Assembly: GCA_013146195.2 (NCBI GenBank)
Contig: CM028382.1
Span: 6,084,767-6,148,766 of the forward strand
Direction: 5' to 3'
Source of the DNA: Codonopsis lanceolata
Lineage: Eukaryota > Streptophyta > Magnoliopsida > Asterales > Campanulaceae
DNA length: 64,000 bases
Of the stretch, positions 1 through 12,358 are shown piece by piece. Numbering within the stretch: position 1 is the first letter of the stretch; each line of letters starts with the position of its first letter. The translations under genes and the position numbers were made by a program. The notes beneath the pieces are model-generated. The model did not search any database and was not told the DNA's origin. It saw only the letters and a program-made list of their open reading frames with translations.

Positions 1-1431
1 CATAAAAGATAAACCGGCTCATCTCCACTACGTCCACACATTCAAAGATTTGGAAAAGATTCTTAAGCACATCTTATTGACAGTTAAGAGATTCACAACT
101 ATGTACGTGCCTTCATTAGGCATTTCCTCTTTGTGATTGATTTTGGTCTTCAAGACATATCTCAATAAAGACCAATTGTAGTGTGCTTGTTACAACTCAG
201 GCCTGGACATCTTATCACATCAATCAGCCTGACTTTCAAACAAAATCAAGACAAGATCTTTATGAAGACTTTTATCCAACAGTTCGTACAATGCATCTTG
301 ATGCATTGAAGATTGAACACTCCAACGGTTAGAAGCTCTGTCCAAAGTCTCAGCAGATCTATTGTTTTTTTCAGACTATAAAATAAACATCACATCCCTC
401 TTCGGTAGTGTGGTGCAAGTTTGGACGCACATGATAGTTTATGCTTTCAAGCAAAACCTGAAAAACATTAAACAAAGTGAGTTAGAAAGAGAGAGAGCAG
501 AAATTCACAGAGCAAAAAAGTAGTGCTAATTCAAAAACTCCCTTCTTGATTTGAGTTCTTTATTTTTTTCGAAAGACTCAATCTCTTCTACTCACATACT
601 CCAAATTTACAACTAGATATTAAGCACTCCAATATGAAGTTGAAGAAAAACTACTTGAAGATGTCCAAAGAAGATGCTTAAGCTAATAATCCATATCGTA
701 TTCATACCAGCACACTATACTTCATTGCAAATGATGTCGGTTATGTAATAATGAGTCGTCACAGTTGGTCGAGTGTTTGTCTCCCAGATATTCAATTATT
801 AGCTAGTTGAACAACTCAAAATATTCTCTTCTCACATGTCTCTCACTATCTCACTCCTATATCCCATTACCTAGGGTATTTATGATAGTAAGGATGAGAG
901 TTTTGGTATATGTCTTCTCTTTCCATTGGCTTCCTTTCCATGAAAGCCCGTAAGATAACTAGGTAAAAAGTATAAGTTGATGTATTAAGCATCTATTGAA
1001 TTCTAATATAAAATATAAGTGTTTCTACATTCAACCTTTACTTATTGCTTATTCTTGTCTCATTTCATACTCTATTCATAACGATAAAAGTTTTTTAAAC
1101 AATTCTACTTACAATCACTTTTATCTTCAAAGTTATATATTTGCTATATATCTTTTTGCTGCCTTAATTCTTTCTTCAGTAAATATTATAATTACGATTT
1201 TCAGTAGATCTTCAAATATGAAGCAACACATTTGTTGTATAGGTTACAACAGAATTGCTATGCAAGGAAATCAATCTTACCTTAAAAAAAAAAGCATTTC
1301 ATCTATGGTTTTAATGTTTATATAAAATAATGATAAATTTTTTAATGATGATAATGCAAGCTATTCAAACCAACCCCCCCCCCCTTATATACAAAGCATA
1401 TTATAGGGACCAACCAACACTTACTAAGCCG

Positions 1432-1432
<1 letters not shown>

Positions 1433-1469
<37 letters not shown>
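1433..1469. repeat. (TA)n microsatellite
   Basis: An uninterrupted TA dinucleotide run of about 37 bases. A C homopolymer lies just upstream at about 1,373-1,384. It explains the apparent poly-Tyr/Ile frame on the minus strand. Confidence 0.95.
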
Positions 1470-1472
<3 letters not shown>

Positions 1473-3436
1473 TGAGAATGAACATTTCTTATATAAAAGG
1501 GCATAGAAAATAATGTAAGGTGTTTCCCGTGTATAATAGTTTGATTTAAGTGGTTCATGTACTTTAAACTTTGCTAGTATTAATGAATTCATGTATGTAC
1601 GTCAATTAATCGTTTTTGTACCCTGCCAAATGCCAATTCTTAAGTTAGATGTCGTTTAATGTCTCGTTTGGTGCATCGTTTTATAAATACAGTATTTTGA
1701 AAATGTAGCGTTTTCAAAATGTAATTTTTTTTTTAATAAACACGTTTGAGAAACTATTTCAAAACGTTATTTTCATAAACAGAGTAGTTGTAAAAAATAA
1801 CAGTTTTACCCTTTTATAAACAATATATTGGTTTTAATTTCATATATATGGCTTTAAATATATATTAATAGAAGTATTTGATTGATTTTTCTTAACTAAT
1901 TTTTATAAGAAAATCTCCTCTCTCTATTAAGTTAAATTTTTAATGAATGGTAATTATCAAAAGTAACTAGTACATGACCTTTTTTTTCCATTGAGAATTA
2001 AAAAATAATAATAATACTTGAAAATCATAATGATAAGCATCTGGAACATTCAGTAAGTTCCACCCCCCTCTCGTTTTTCTGGGTTTGCCCACTAGGTATA
2101 AATTTTGGTTCATCCTCTCTCCATACTCGGATTTCATCTCACTCACTCTCTTTCAAATTTCAATTGAAAGAATGCTAATTAACCTAATTATTTTCGCTTT
2201 GTTTCCACATCCAAGAATAAATTTCACATCTAATATTATTTTTATTTGTTATTTTGGTTGAAGGAAAATCTCCAGTGAAGTGTTGGATGTGCGGGAAGAA
2301 GGTAGATGGAGGAAAGAAACAAAGGAAAATGAAGGAAATAACGGAGGGTACCTTGGTCCAACGAGAATAGAAAAAGTTGATTTGGATAGCGGTGTAAAAA
2401 CATTTCCGTTTTTAAAATAGAGCGTTTCATAACGAAGCATTGCAACAAAATTCCAAACTAAGCCATAATTCAATATTCATAGAGAGATGTCATGAGAGAG
2501 AGGGATCAAGTTTTAGAAATCGAACATTTTTTGCCTCTCAAATCTCAACTCAATCTAACAAAAATCATCGTGTTTTAATTTTGATGCCAAACAAGTATAC
2601 CAACTTGGCTGTGAATTGTGATACTAGTATAACTTAACTACTTCATTTTTATTTACTATATTCATTCATGGGAAAGAGTCCATTTTAATATTTTTGGATG
2701 TTTCACTTAAGAGTCTACTTTCAAAAATTAAGATATAAAAGTGTTATTTTACTATTAATGAACTACTAATAATATCATTTTCTTAAAAAACTTTACTTTC
2801 AAACGGGGACTCTTGCATGTGACTAAACGTTTGGCTTCGAGGGTTGTATTTTACTATTTTTATAAGATGTTTCACTTTAATAGTTTATTTTAAAAAATTA
2901 GGTTTATTATTTCATAACATTTTAACTTTACCTTTCACATTTAATATTAACATATTGGTTATGCTGAAACATTTCGTAATTATGACTAACTTTAATATTA
3001 GTTATATATCCTTTAATAATTTGATTTTTTTCCTTTTTAAAAGAAAATATGCTTTTCATCCACCGGTGATATACAATCATTTTTACACAATCGGTCTTTG
3101 AATATGATACGTGTTCAACCGAAATTTAAAAAAATCAAGATAAAGATTGTGAATGATATGTGTTCTAAGAACCGCTTGTGTAGAAAAGATTCTACACTGC
3201 TGGCCGTTTTTTTATTGTTGTTGATGACGGTGCTACTTTTATTATTTTATGCAAGATTTTGTGTCTGTGCATGGAGCATGATGTGAATAAATTAATATAT
3301 GTTTGAAATTTTATAGGGGTCGGATCAATGTACACTACACAAAAATAAATCTCACAAACTAAAGAAATAACATAATTTATTAGCTTCAAAATTTTGTAAC
3401 TCATCCAAAAAGAGTATAATTCAACATAAAAAATCA

Positions 3437-3469
3437 TTCTCTCTCTCTCTCTCTCACACACACACACCA
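3437..3469. repeat. (CT)n(CA)n compound microsatellite
   Basis: A CT run passes directly into a CA run. On the minus strand this produces an artefactual Val-Cys then Glu-Arg repeat frame. Confidence 0.9.
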
Positions 3470-4044
3470 ACCCAGTACCTATAAAATGAAATAAACTCAA
3501 AAATGAAAATCTCAACAAACAAAAACCATAAAATAAATTGAATGAGACAGAGTGAACTAACAAAAAACTATTTGATATCAAAATCACAAATATTTTAGAC
3601 CAATAAGGGATACTTAACACAAATTTTAAAAAAAATAAATTAAAATACAAATATTTAAAATTACAAAAAATATTTTTTAAAATAAATAAATAAATCCTGA
3701 CGAACAAAAATTAAATTGAGATTCATTTGAATATGATAAGAATTTATCATAAACAACAAATCCTAGAACGTATCATAAAGTAAAAAAACTAAGTTTGATT
3801 GTGTGAGGAGAGAGATGAGAACGTGTGTTTTGAGGATGGAGTTACAGAGAATTAATCGTCTTGCGCTCTTTTATAATATTAGTGAGGTACACGTGTCTTG
3901 CACATGTTCTACTGATTTTTGCGAAATATTTTTTCTTCATTTTTTTGTTTACTTTTAATTTTTATTTTTATATACGAAAAAACTATATATATTTCTGAAA
4001 ATTTTCCTTTATGAAATTTTAATGTATATTTTTCACCAGAAATA

Positions 4045-4084
<40 letters not shown>
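4045..4084. repeat. (AT)n(GT)n compound microsatellite
   Basis: An AT run followed without interruption by a GT run, in gene-free AT-rich DNA. Confidence 0.95.
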
Positions 4085-4984
4085 ATTTCTCCTATGAATT
4101 AAATTAATTATAAAAAAAAAAAAACCAAAGTGAGATTTGATAAAAACTTTAATGAGATATTTGCTTTTTTGGCCTAATTTTTATGGGGCCAAAATACGAT
4201 TTGCTCCCGAAAATATTTACTTAAATCTCACGTTACACACTAACATGTAAATTACGTGTCTCACTTTCATACACAATTTTGCTATTCATCCCACTTTACC
4301 CCCTCACGTCCATGAGAGTTAATTATATTAATGGAAAATGACACATTGTATGTGACATGAGGATTATTTTGGTCATTTTCCTTGAGTACAAAGTTAGATT
4401 TACTTATAATTCTATCATTTAGTTAACCATTTGATATTTAAGATATGTTTGTAATAAAAATTAATGAATAAATGTTTCAATAATCAAAAAAATAATTAAA
4501 AACTTCTCATAATTAATTTTAAAGTTAAGAAAATATCCCAAAAATAAAAATAAATTTTGATTCAAGGGAAAATTAGACCATTAGTCCCCAAACTTTAAGA
4601 AAGTCTATTAGGGACTGTACAACGCAAATGCACGCCACACACCAAAGAATGCAAATTTTGGACACCGATAGTCCCTAACCCTAAATCCGTTAGTTGAAGT
4701 GTCATAAAGTCAGAAAAATATGGGTTGTTAGTAACATCATAGAAACCAGGGGGTCATATGAAAATTGCAAACAATTGTAATCAAATATTATAAGAAGAAT
4801 ATGTCACCAACAAGCAAACTAAATCCTCTTTAAAGATTAAAAAGAGATGCATAATTAGTGATATATTTTATCTCACATTGAAAAGATGAGAAACACTATA
4901 TATATATAGTCAAAGATATACACTTGGACACTTGGGGCATCTTGGAGATTTGATTTAGAATTAATGTTAAATCCGAAATTAACT

Positions 4985-5377
4985 TATTTATTTTTTGACT
5001 TTATTCCATGGTGAGTGATTTATTAAATTTATGGTTATTTTGGTAATTATTCATGGAATTGATTAACAAATAATAAATTATTTATTTGACCTTATTCAAT
5101 GAGGAGTGATTTATTAAACATTATTTTTGTACAAAATTTATTTTTTATCATGATAAATTTACTTGTTTGTCCTTAAATAAATGGTGGATGGTTTATTAGA
5201 TGAAAGGTTAATTTTGTCCATATATTAATTTCTAAGAGACAACTCACATTTTTATAATAAAGAAGATAAATTTACTTGTTTGTCCTTAAATAAATGATGG
5301 ATGATTTATTAGATGAAATGTTAATTTTGTCCATACATTAATTTCTAATAGACAACTCACACTTTTATAATAAAGAA
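4985..5377. repeat. Degenerate tandem array with two clear 113-bp units
   Basis: Units 5152-5264 and 5265-5377 align end to end at a spacing of exactly 113 bases. They share GATAAATTTACTTGTTTGTC and an ATAATAAAGAAGAT end, with a few substitutions. Upstream, about 4,985-5,150, older copies are recognisable by repeated GTGATTTATTAAA segments following a TTATTCAATG/TTATTCCATG motif. It is non-coding; no function is inferred. Confidence 0.75.
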
Positions 5378-6699
5378 GATATTGATTCTCTCATTCGTTT
5401 CGAAATAATTATCATTTTTCTTTTTTTTCATCATTAATTTTGGGACAATTGTGTTTAAATAAGGATATATTAGTTTTTTTTTTATAATATTCATTCATCT
5501 GTAAACAAAATTTTTAAAACATAATTTATTTTGGGACAAAGATTGTAATATATATAATAAAAATAATTAACTTTTGTAATTATCGTTACGAGACAATTAG
5601 GACATTGTTTTTGTTTTTTTTTTTAATGAAGTATGGGAGCATATGAGTTAGGGAAGGACCACTCCCCCATGGCCATGGGGCCAATCTAATCCTGTTAGAG
5701 CACAGGCCATAATGAGAATGTGATGGAGACATTGGAGAGAATAAATAAAAGTTAGGTAGGATGATATTACGATTTAAAAATAATGTAACTAGTGATCACT
5801 GTATAAAACAACCTCATTAATTGAAAAAAGATATATATAGTTGATGATTTAATGAGTCTTATTTACATACATAATTATAAAAGATCTTATGATTAATAAT
5901 GATGTTTAACCAAAAAAAATCGACAAAATGTTGATGTGAGCTCGAGCCCCACTCATTTTTCACCGATTTGTTCTCCTCACCCATTCGACCCATCGTATCT
6001 TGGTAGATTGAACTGAAGTTCCGTAAATGGACTGGAGAGAATATTGGTGGTAGGCCGACGTTTTCTCCACACTGACGCAATTGGTGTGTGTAAATTAATG
6101 TTTACCCTCGGAATTAAAGAAAGTGATTAGAGAAAAAGAGGGAGGGAGGGAGGGTGTGTGTGTGGATTCAAAGTGTGTCTTTAAGCGCAAACCACTCCCA
6201 CAGATACATACATCAATCGCATTCACACCATTACATTACAGGCATAACGTAAATAAATACCCCAATTTTGTTTTCTTTCTTTTCAGTTTTGGTCCCCATT
6301 ACATCGGTGTTTGTCTTTGTTCCCCACAGCCACCGGCACAGAGTGTCATAGATAGATTCTTCATAGAGAGATAGAAAAAAAAGAAACAAAGAAGAAAGAG
6401 CAGAGCAGCTTCTTTGTTGTTGATGAGGAAGAATTTGGTGGGACTGATCAATTAGACACCTCCCCACCCATCATCTTCCTCCTCATCAATCTCTTTCCTT
6501 TTCTTTTTCCCCTTTTAATTTAATTAAATACCTTTTCTTTTCTTTACCACATAGTAATCTAAGAGTTGTTGGTGTCACACCTAATTTTGGATTTTAACTT
6601 TTAACTCAACTACCCTCCTTAGCTCACAAGTTGGGTTTTTGTTTTTTTTTCAAATTGTAAACCTCCCAAGAGATTTGTTTGAATATATTTGTCCTTTAT

Positions 6700-7245
6700 T
6701 TGCACCTTACTATTACTATATCTATATATATACATATACAGAGTGAGAGAGATAGAGATCTGAATACCACACCATTGATAACTCTCTCTCTCTCCTCTCC
6801 CTCTCCCTCTCCCTCTAAGTAGTTCATCTCCTGTGTTTGTTAATTGATAATTGTTAGTAAAAGCAGCAGCAGCAGCGTCAATCTTCCATTTTCTTTATTG
6901 GAGGGAGTATCTGACTATCAGTATATGTATATGTATTTGTGAGTCCTCTTTTTTTCCAGTTCAGGCTTGAGAGGACGAGGCCCACGGTTGTTGGTTGGGT
7001 TTTGGTGGGCTTCGTTCGTCTATCTGTTGCTAGCTAGTATTAACCTAGGAAATCAACCCAACCCCTATCCCTATCTATCTTTTGTACAAAGATCATTTCT
7101 TTTTCATTTCTTCTTAGCACCCATTTTTCAACTGGTGTTGTCTGCATATGAGCCTCTTCTTCTTCTTGTTTATTTCTAGTCATTGCTGAGATTTTCTTGC
7201 CTTTCCTTGGTATAAAGATTCTTAATTTACAACAAAATTAAGCAA
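6700..7245 (+). promoter_or_regulatory. Probable promoter and 5' leader of the F-box gene
   Basis: A TATA-like stretch (TCTATATATATAC) starts at 6721. It is followed by a CT-rich tract at about 6,782-6,818 and a long leader to the ATG at 7246. Plant core promoters often place a pyrimidine patch just after the TATA box. The start site and any leader intron are inferred; transcript data would settle them. Confidence 0.4.
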
Positions 7246-9946
7246 ATGCTTTACTTGTTCATTACTTGCTTCTCCTTCATCTTCCTTTTCAACTATTCTC
7301 TCCCTCTCAAGCCACTCCCTGGCTGGGCTTCTGAGATGAGATTGATCTCTTTCCATTTCTTGAAAGATTTGTCATCATTCTTGTATCCCAGTACTCCCTC
7401 TATCAAATCAACCAGGAACGCAGTTTCAGCTAGTTTACAACTCATAAGTCCTTCAATTATGTCGTCCAAAAAGACTCAAACTTCGAGTGTCTTTGTGGAC
7501 GATGTTGAGCTGTCATCATCGGCGATGTCCGTGTTGGATTTGCCTGAATTGGCATTGGAATGCGTTCTTGAGAGGCTCCCACCAGATGGGCTTTTTAGGA
7601 TGTCCTCTGTTTGTTCTGATTTAAGGGAAAGGTGTTTGAGTGATCATCTCTGGGAGAAGCACATGTCCCATAAATGGAGTAGAATTATAGGTCCTGCTGC
7701 CTACAGACAGTGGCAATGCCATATCTCCTCGAGAAATGATTCGAGTTACTTGCTCGAGAGTAGTCGCAAGGGTAGAGGCTTGGCTGCTTACCTCTCCCGC
7801 CTCTGGCCTTTTATGTTAGTTAGATCCAATTCGCACAATCTTAATTATCATTGCAATGATAATCATACCAAGAGCATGAATTCTGTTGTTGCTTTCTACC
7901 GCGCCCTTGAAACCGGCAAGTTTTGGTTTCCTGCTCAGATCTTTAACCGCGAGGTGATTTTTCAATTCTGAATTATGATCATCAATTTTGCTTCAGGGTG
8001 AGAAATGACATTAGATGAATTATGTTTTTGTAGAACGGGCATGTTGGGTTTTTGCTGTCATGTTATGATGCTGAGCTTAGCTATGATTCTCGTACCGATA
8101 CTTTCCAGGCCAGGTAATTTGATTGGTTTCTTGATAGGTGTATCATGTCTATCATTCAATCTTAACTGAATGCTTTTAATTAAGTGAATATTTTGGTTAA
8201 ATTGGGACAGATATCCACCACATGGAAGGAGGGCCGTTGCAATAGAAAGTGGGATAACATGGGATCGGGTGAGGGCAGCACCTGTTGATACTTGCCCACG
8301 TGATCTTCATGTTTCTGACTGCTTGAATGACTTACGTCCCAAAGATCACATTGAGATTCAATGGAGAAGGAACAAAGAATTCCCTTACGGTTCGTTTCCT
8401 TTTTTACTCATTCCCCTGATTCATATTAAGCCAGCCTGTTTGGATAATCATCTTGATTTGGAATGGTGGGTGGGGTGAGGGAAGAAGATTCCTGTGTATC
8501 AAAGAAACGTGATGGAAGAATAGTAACGCCGTGTCAAGCAGGATGACATCTTTAAGTGTTGTAAAGATGATCTGTTTAGCTGGCACTATTTGACCTGTTT
8601 TGTGGAACCCATTTTTCCTTCTGGCGTTTATGTTTTTTAATGAAATGGAATCCTAATCAATAGTGATAACTTTGGTGTGATTCTTTCTTGATAATTTCCT
8701 TAAAAAGCTAAAGTAGAGATAGAAACAGATTCCGAGAGATGGCAAGGGCACTCCATCGATCAAGCAAAAAGCAAAGACCTTGATGTCTCACACTTACACT
8801 TACAAACTGATCCTTATGGGTTTAACTTCATCTGATTAGTAATCTGTGTCTTGCAGGTTGGTGGTATGGTATTGTAGGGCACTTGGAAACGTGTGATGGG
8901 AATGAGAATTACTGTCATTGCCATGAAAGTGGTAAGTTTTTATTTAGATTTTTTTGTTTTTTTTTATGATAACAAACTATTTACTGCTGGTTGAGGACTG
9001 AGGAGTGGAAGGGGTCAGAAAGGTTGAATTGGATCCTCACAACAGTAATTATCCTCCTAAAATTAAATTGTGCTGTCCAGTGATCTTATTGTTGATGTTT
9101 CATTATCGGATTGGGTATCCATTCATTTGCCCAAGTTAACATCTTTCAAAAATGTGGTTGTGATTACTGTGATTCAGCCGCCGAGTCAAGTCTGCATTGG
9201 TCCATTTCCTTGACTAACATCATTCATTATGATTTGATTGGTCCCCAAGACAAAGCCTTTATTAGTGTTATAGTTGCTAGGAACAGTGCCATGAATTATG
9301 TTCAGTGGCATACAGAATGCCAGCCAGGCTGAAAGAGACTAACGTTCCCCTCCCCTTCTCTCAGTTTTGTTCTTGTAATGATTGTTTGTGTTTCATTTTT
9401 ATTAATTTCTTTATGCTATTCCCTACTCAATTTCAATTCTTCTTTAGGTTTCCTTTTCTTTTTCTTTCTTCCCTTTTTTTTCACTTTTTTTGACACTCAA
9501 AGTTAGGGGTGGCAAAATGAGTGTTAGATAATCATGAGTTAGTATATTATCCATGGATAATCATTCTCCGTTTGCTGCTATCAGAACAATTGCATATTCT
9601 CAAACACCTTACCACTAGAGATGATCTTCTTTCTATGCTTCATGAGTCTTTATTTCTAAGGATTATGGATGGAAAAAAGTAAAAAAATAAACAAAACTTT
9701 CATGGTCAATGATTGCGTATAGTCTAAGTTTGTGTTGATGTTTTATTTTTGGTGGCAGACACTGTTGTGTTAGAGTTCAACCAGTACACTCTTGGTTCTC
9801 GATGGAGACATGCAAACATCGACAGGAAAGACCATCGGGAAGAAGGAAATGAGGCCGATGGATTCTATGGTGGAATTAGAAAACTTTATCGTAATGATGA
9901 GATTTCCATGTGGAAACAATTTTGGCCAGCTGAAGACTTGGAATAG
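7246..9946 (+). CDS. F-box protein (At2g32560/At2g26850-like), five exons
   Basis: Exons are 7246-7953, 8034-8113, 8211-8389, 8857-8931 and 9759-9946. All junctions are GT-AG and in phase, giving 409 residues. Residues 1-20 form a strongly hydrophobic N-terminal segment that could be a membrane anchor or signal. The F-box lies at about residues 94-140, starting MSVLDLPELALECVLERLPP. The C-terminal region is rich in Trp, Tyr and His (for example RRAVAIESG, WWYGIVGHLETC, GSRWRHANIDRKDHR). That layout fits the plant F-box group resembling Arabidopsis At2g32560 and At2g26850 (recalled from memory). F-box proteins bind SKP1 and act as substrate receptors of SCF ubiquitin ligases; the substrate here is unknown. 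The start is the first ATG of the open frame; a shorter start at 7336 is possible. The gene converges on the DUF1645 pair. Confidence 0.9.
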
Positions 9947-10246
9947 GCTCCTCCTTCCTCAAATAGATAGCTTACTTGATAGCAATTGCAAATAGATGAT
10001 TAGGGTTCTCCCCTGAATGCAGAGGCCTTTCTTGCTTCAATGGCTGGAGCAGTGGGAGAATACTTGTACGGCCATATGAAACTTGCCTCTCGTCCAACAG
10101 AAAATTTCATGTATCATAATCAACCCAATTATGTGGATCTTTCCACAAACATTTATATTCAGCTGGTTGCTCCAATAATGGAAATATACAAAAGAAGAGG
10201 AACACTCTTGCAGCAATTAGCAACTTATCCATGCAAGCATCAATGA

Positions 10247-10399
10247 TACTCCCTCCGTTCTTAGCAGCAAAGAGTCCCCGTTTGAAAATCAAACTTTTTA
10301 AGAAAATGACATTTTTATACTTTAATTTTTTAAAGTGAATTTTTAAGTAAAATATCTCAAAATAAAATAGTCGATTCTTTACCCGAAACGAAGAGAGTA
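10247..10399. mobile_element. Stowaway-like MITE
   Basis: It begins TACTCCCTCCGTTC and ends GAAACGAAGAGAGTA, an imperfect terminal inverted repeat with TA at both outer edges. The AT-rich interior (AAGTTTTTTAAGAAAATGACA-type) is shared with the copy at 14.07 kb. It lies between the convergent F-box and DUF1645 genes and may contribute to a 3' UTR. Confidence 0.75.
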
Positions 10400-10672
10400 T
10401 TAGGCTTTATTGAAACTTTACTTGTTTTTTTATAAGTTGAAAATTGCAATACAACATACATGGAAAATATAATATAATAAAGGCAAAAACTTAGGAAACA
10501 CGATCTTACAATTTTTTTATGTAAGACGGATCCCATTAACACGATTCATCATTTGTTGGTGGGTTGAGTTCTATCTTTTGATTTAAGATCCGTAAGACGT
10601 TTTCACAGCCAAATTTTCTGTAATAAAATGCAATACAGAGGGAAACATTTTACTCCCACATTCATGTAGAAT

Positions 10673-11671
10673 TTAGTTCAAATACGGGGTACATGATTTG
10701 GTATTCTCCTCCGTACACTTTCTCCATCCCATGTCCCCAAGCCCCCTAAACTTGAAGCTTAATCTCTTGAAGTAGTTACTGGGCTTCCTCATTGCTGCTG
10801 ATGCTGCACTTTGACTGTTAACTTTCCCAAAAGATGCATACTTACGCAGAATACTCTTCATTTTCTGCATCTTTGTTTCTGCATTAAATCCAATTTCCTC
10901 CTCACTTTCCGTTTTTACTATAGGCCCTTCTTGTTCCCCTCTTGCTCTTCTTCCGAACAGGAATGTCTTGGTCTTGGTAAGATCTTCTTGGCTTGCCCCA
11001 GTAACTGATAATGATCTCTTATGCCCCTTGATGGTTTGAGTTCTAACCCATCTTCCATTTGCGGATCCATTTGCCTCCACCATTTCATTCGAGTGTGATC
11101 CTCCAATTCGTTGCATTTGTGCTGCTCTTAGGGAATACGCTTGCTTGTGTTGGTCTTCTTCTTGGTTCCAATCCACTGAGCCGTTGAAGCACAGTATAGT
11201 CGTGGTCCTAAATGAAGAATGTGAACGAGCACGTCTATGTATACTTGTCCTAACCCTTGTTTCGTCACTAACCTTCTCCAAAGCAACCGTGAATGGATCA
11301 AAGTTATCGTTCCACGTTGAACGACGACCAAACGGGATTCTTAGTACCGAGCTAGGAGACTTGGGTGACGTAGGAATTGAGCCTTGGCCGTCAGTACCAT
11401 GCTGAAGTCTTGGTGGTACCTTTAAAGGCAAAACTTGGCCATTACAGAAAAGTTCATCTGCAAAGGCCCGTGTGGAAAATGAGTTTGCTTGCTGGAATTG
11501 TGTATGCTTTTGTTGTTGCTGTCTCTCATCATCCAGGGCGCGCTGGAATGTTAGACTTGCTTCGTGCTCCCAACCATTAGCAGATCTCTGGCCTGTCTCA
11601 AACTGAAAATCATCATCAAATTTGTAGGCCTCAGGTTCATAACCACACGAGGCACCACCATTCATTCCCAT
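10673..11671 (-). CDS. DUF1645 family protein, tandem copy A with degraded ends
   Basis: An intron-less 332-residue frame, clearly paralogous to the gene at 12359-13438. Shared blocks include FADELFCNGQVLPLKVPPRL, the STWNDNFDPF region, IHRRARS and MRKPSNYFKRLSFKF. These are the hallmarks I associate with plant DUF1645 (Pfam PF07816) proteins, some of which are linked to stress tolerance and grain size in rice. The biochemical role is unknown; the C-terminal part is basic. Both ends are damaged relative to copy B. The homologous N-terminal stretch, starting at an ATG at 11765, is in another frame and ends at a stop. The C-terminal EKV.GGE block is present but shifted out of frame. Translation would have to begin at 11671, which matches an internal Met (MGM) of copy B. 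It may be a young pseudogene or a shortened gene. Confidence 0.75.
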   Translation of the reverse strand: MGMNGGASCGYEPEAYKFDDDFQFETGQRSANGWEHEASLTFQRALDDERQQQQKHTQFQQANSFSTRAFADELFCNGQVLPLKVPPRLQHGTDGQGSIPTSPKSPSSVLRIPFGRRSTWNDNFDPFTVALEKVSDETRVRTSIHRRARSHSSFRTTTILCFNGSVDWNQEEDQHKQAYSLRAAQMQRIGGSHSNEMVEANGSANGRWVRTQTIKGHKRSLSVTGASQEDLTKTKTFLFGRRARGEQEGPIVKTESEEEIGFNAETKMQKMKSILRKYASFGKVNSQSAASAAMRKPSNYFKRLSFKFRGLGDMGWRKCTEENTKSCTPYLN

Positions 11672-12358
11672 GGGGTTAGTTAGTGCACTGTAAGAATATT
11701 GCAGTTTCGGGACTGGTTGGTGCCCTCAGATAAGAAAGATGATGAATTTGAGATATCAACTCCATGTTTGCTTTAAATTCTAAGGAAAAGAAAAGAAACC
11801 AGCTTCTAGTACAAAAGATGGCCGGCTCTTAATTGGGAGCTGCAATGATTGTGTGTGTTTCATTTTTCTTTGTTTATGTCTACTCAACCAACTTGCTTTT
11901 TCAATTTTTCTCTAGGTTTTCACTTTATTCCCCTTTTCCCTTCTCTTTTTTTGGGCACTTAAAGTTCCATCATCTTGCTGAGCTGCTATATTCAGAACAA
12001 GTGAATAACTACATATTCTCAAAGATCATGTTATTGGAGATATCTTATGTGCTTCACTGATGTTTGTTACTGCTGAAAGAAATAAAAAGTAACATGGTCG
12101 ATCTTTCTTTGCAAATAATCAATGTTTGTGACTAGGCCCGACAATTAGAACCTGGAACCCATTAACACATCCACCTCTTTTTTTATTGCAAGGCCCGACA
12201 ATTAGCGCTGTCTATCATCTACCAAATCTTTAACTCTTCAGACTATAAAAATAACATGTAAGCTAGTTTTCAATCTCCCATGAAGATCAAATAATAGAGA
12301 AATTTGTGCATAAGCTGATAACTGCATTACAGACAGAAAAAATGGAAAGAAAAAAAAA

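Larger units (their letters stand above)
1..6100. other. Gene-free 5' region of the window
   Basis: No convincing coding exon is visible on either strand. The few open frames are short, AT-rich and without recognisable domains. The region holds simple repeats and a tandem array (listed separately). At about 2,690-2,810 there is a degenerate Stowaway-like internal segment, with motifs resembling the better copies at 10.2 and 14.1 kb. The first ~600 bases have an AACGGTTAGAAG stretch and a TATAAAATA box that could be a worn LTR, but I cannot show termini. Confidence 0.6.

Noticed and set aside
9504..9530. TAGGGGTGGCAAAATGAG in F-box intron 4 looks like a hAT-like MITE end
   Set aside because: No inverted partner or 8-bp duplication was found downstream in the intron.
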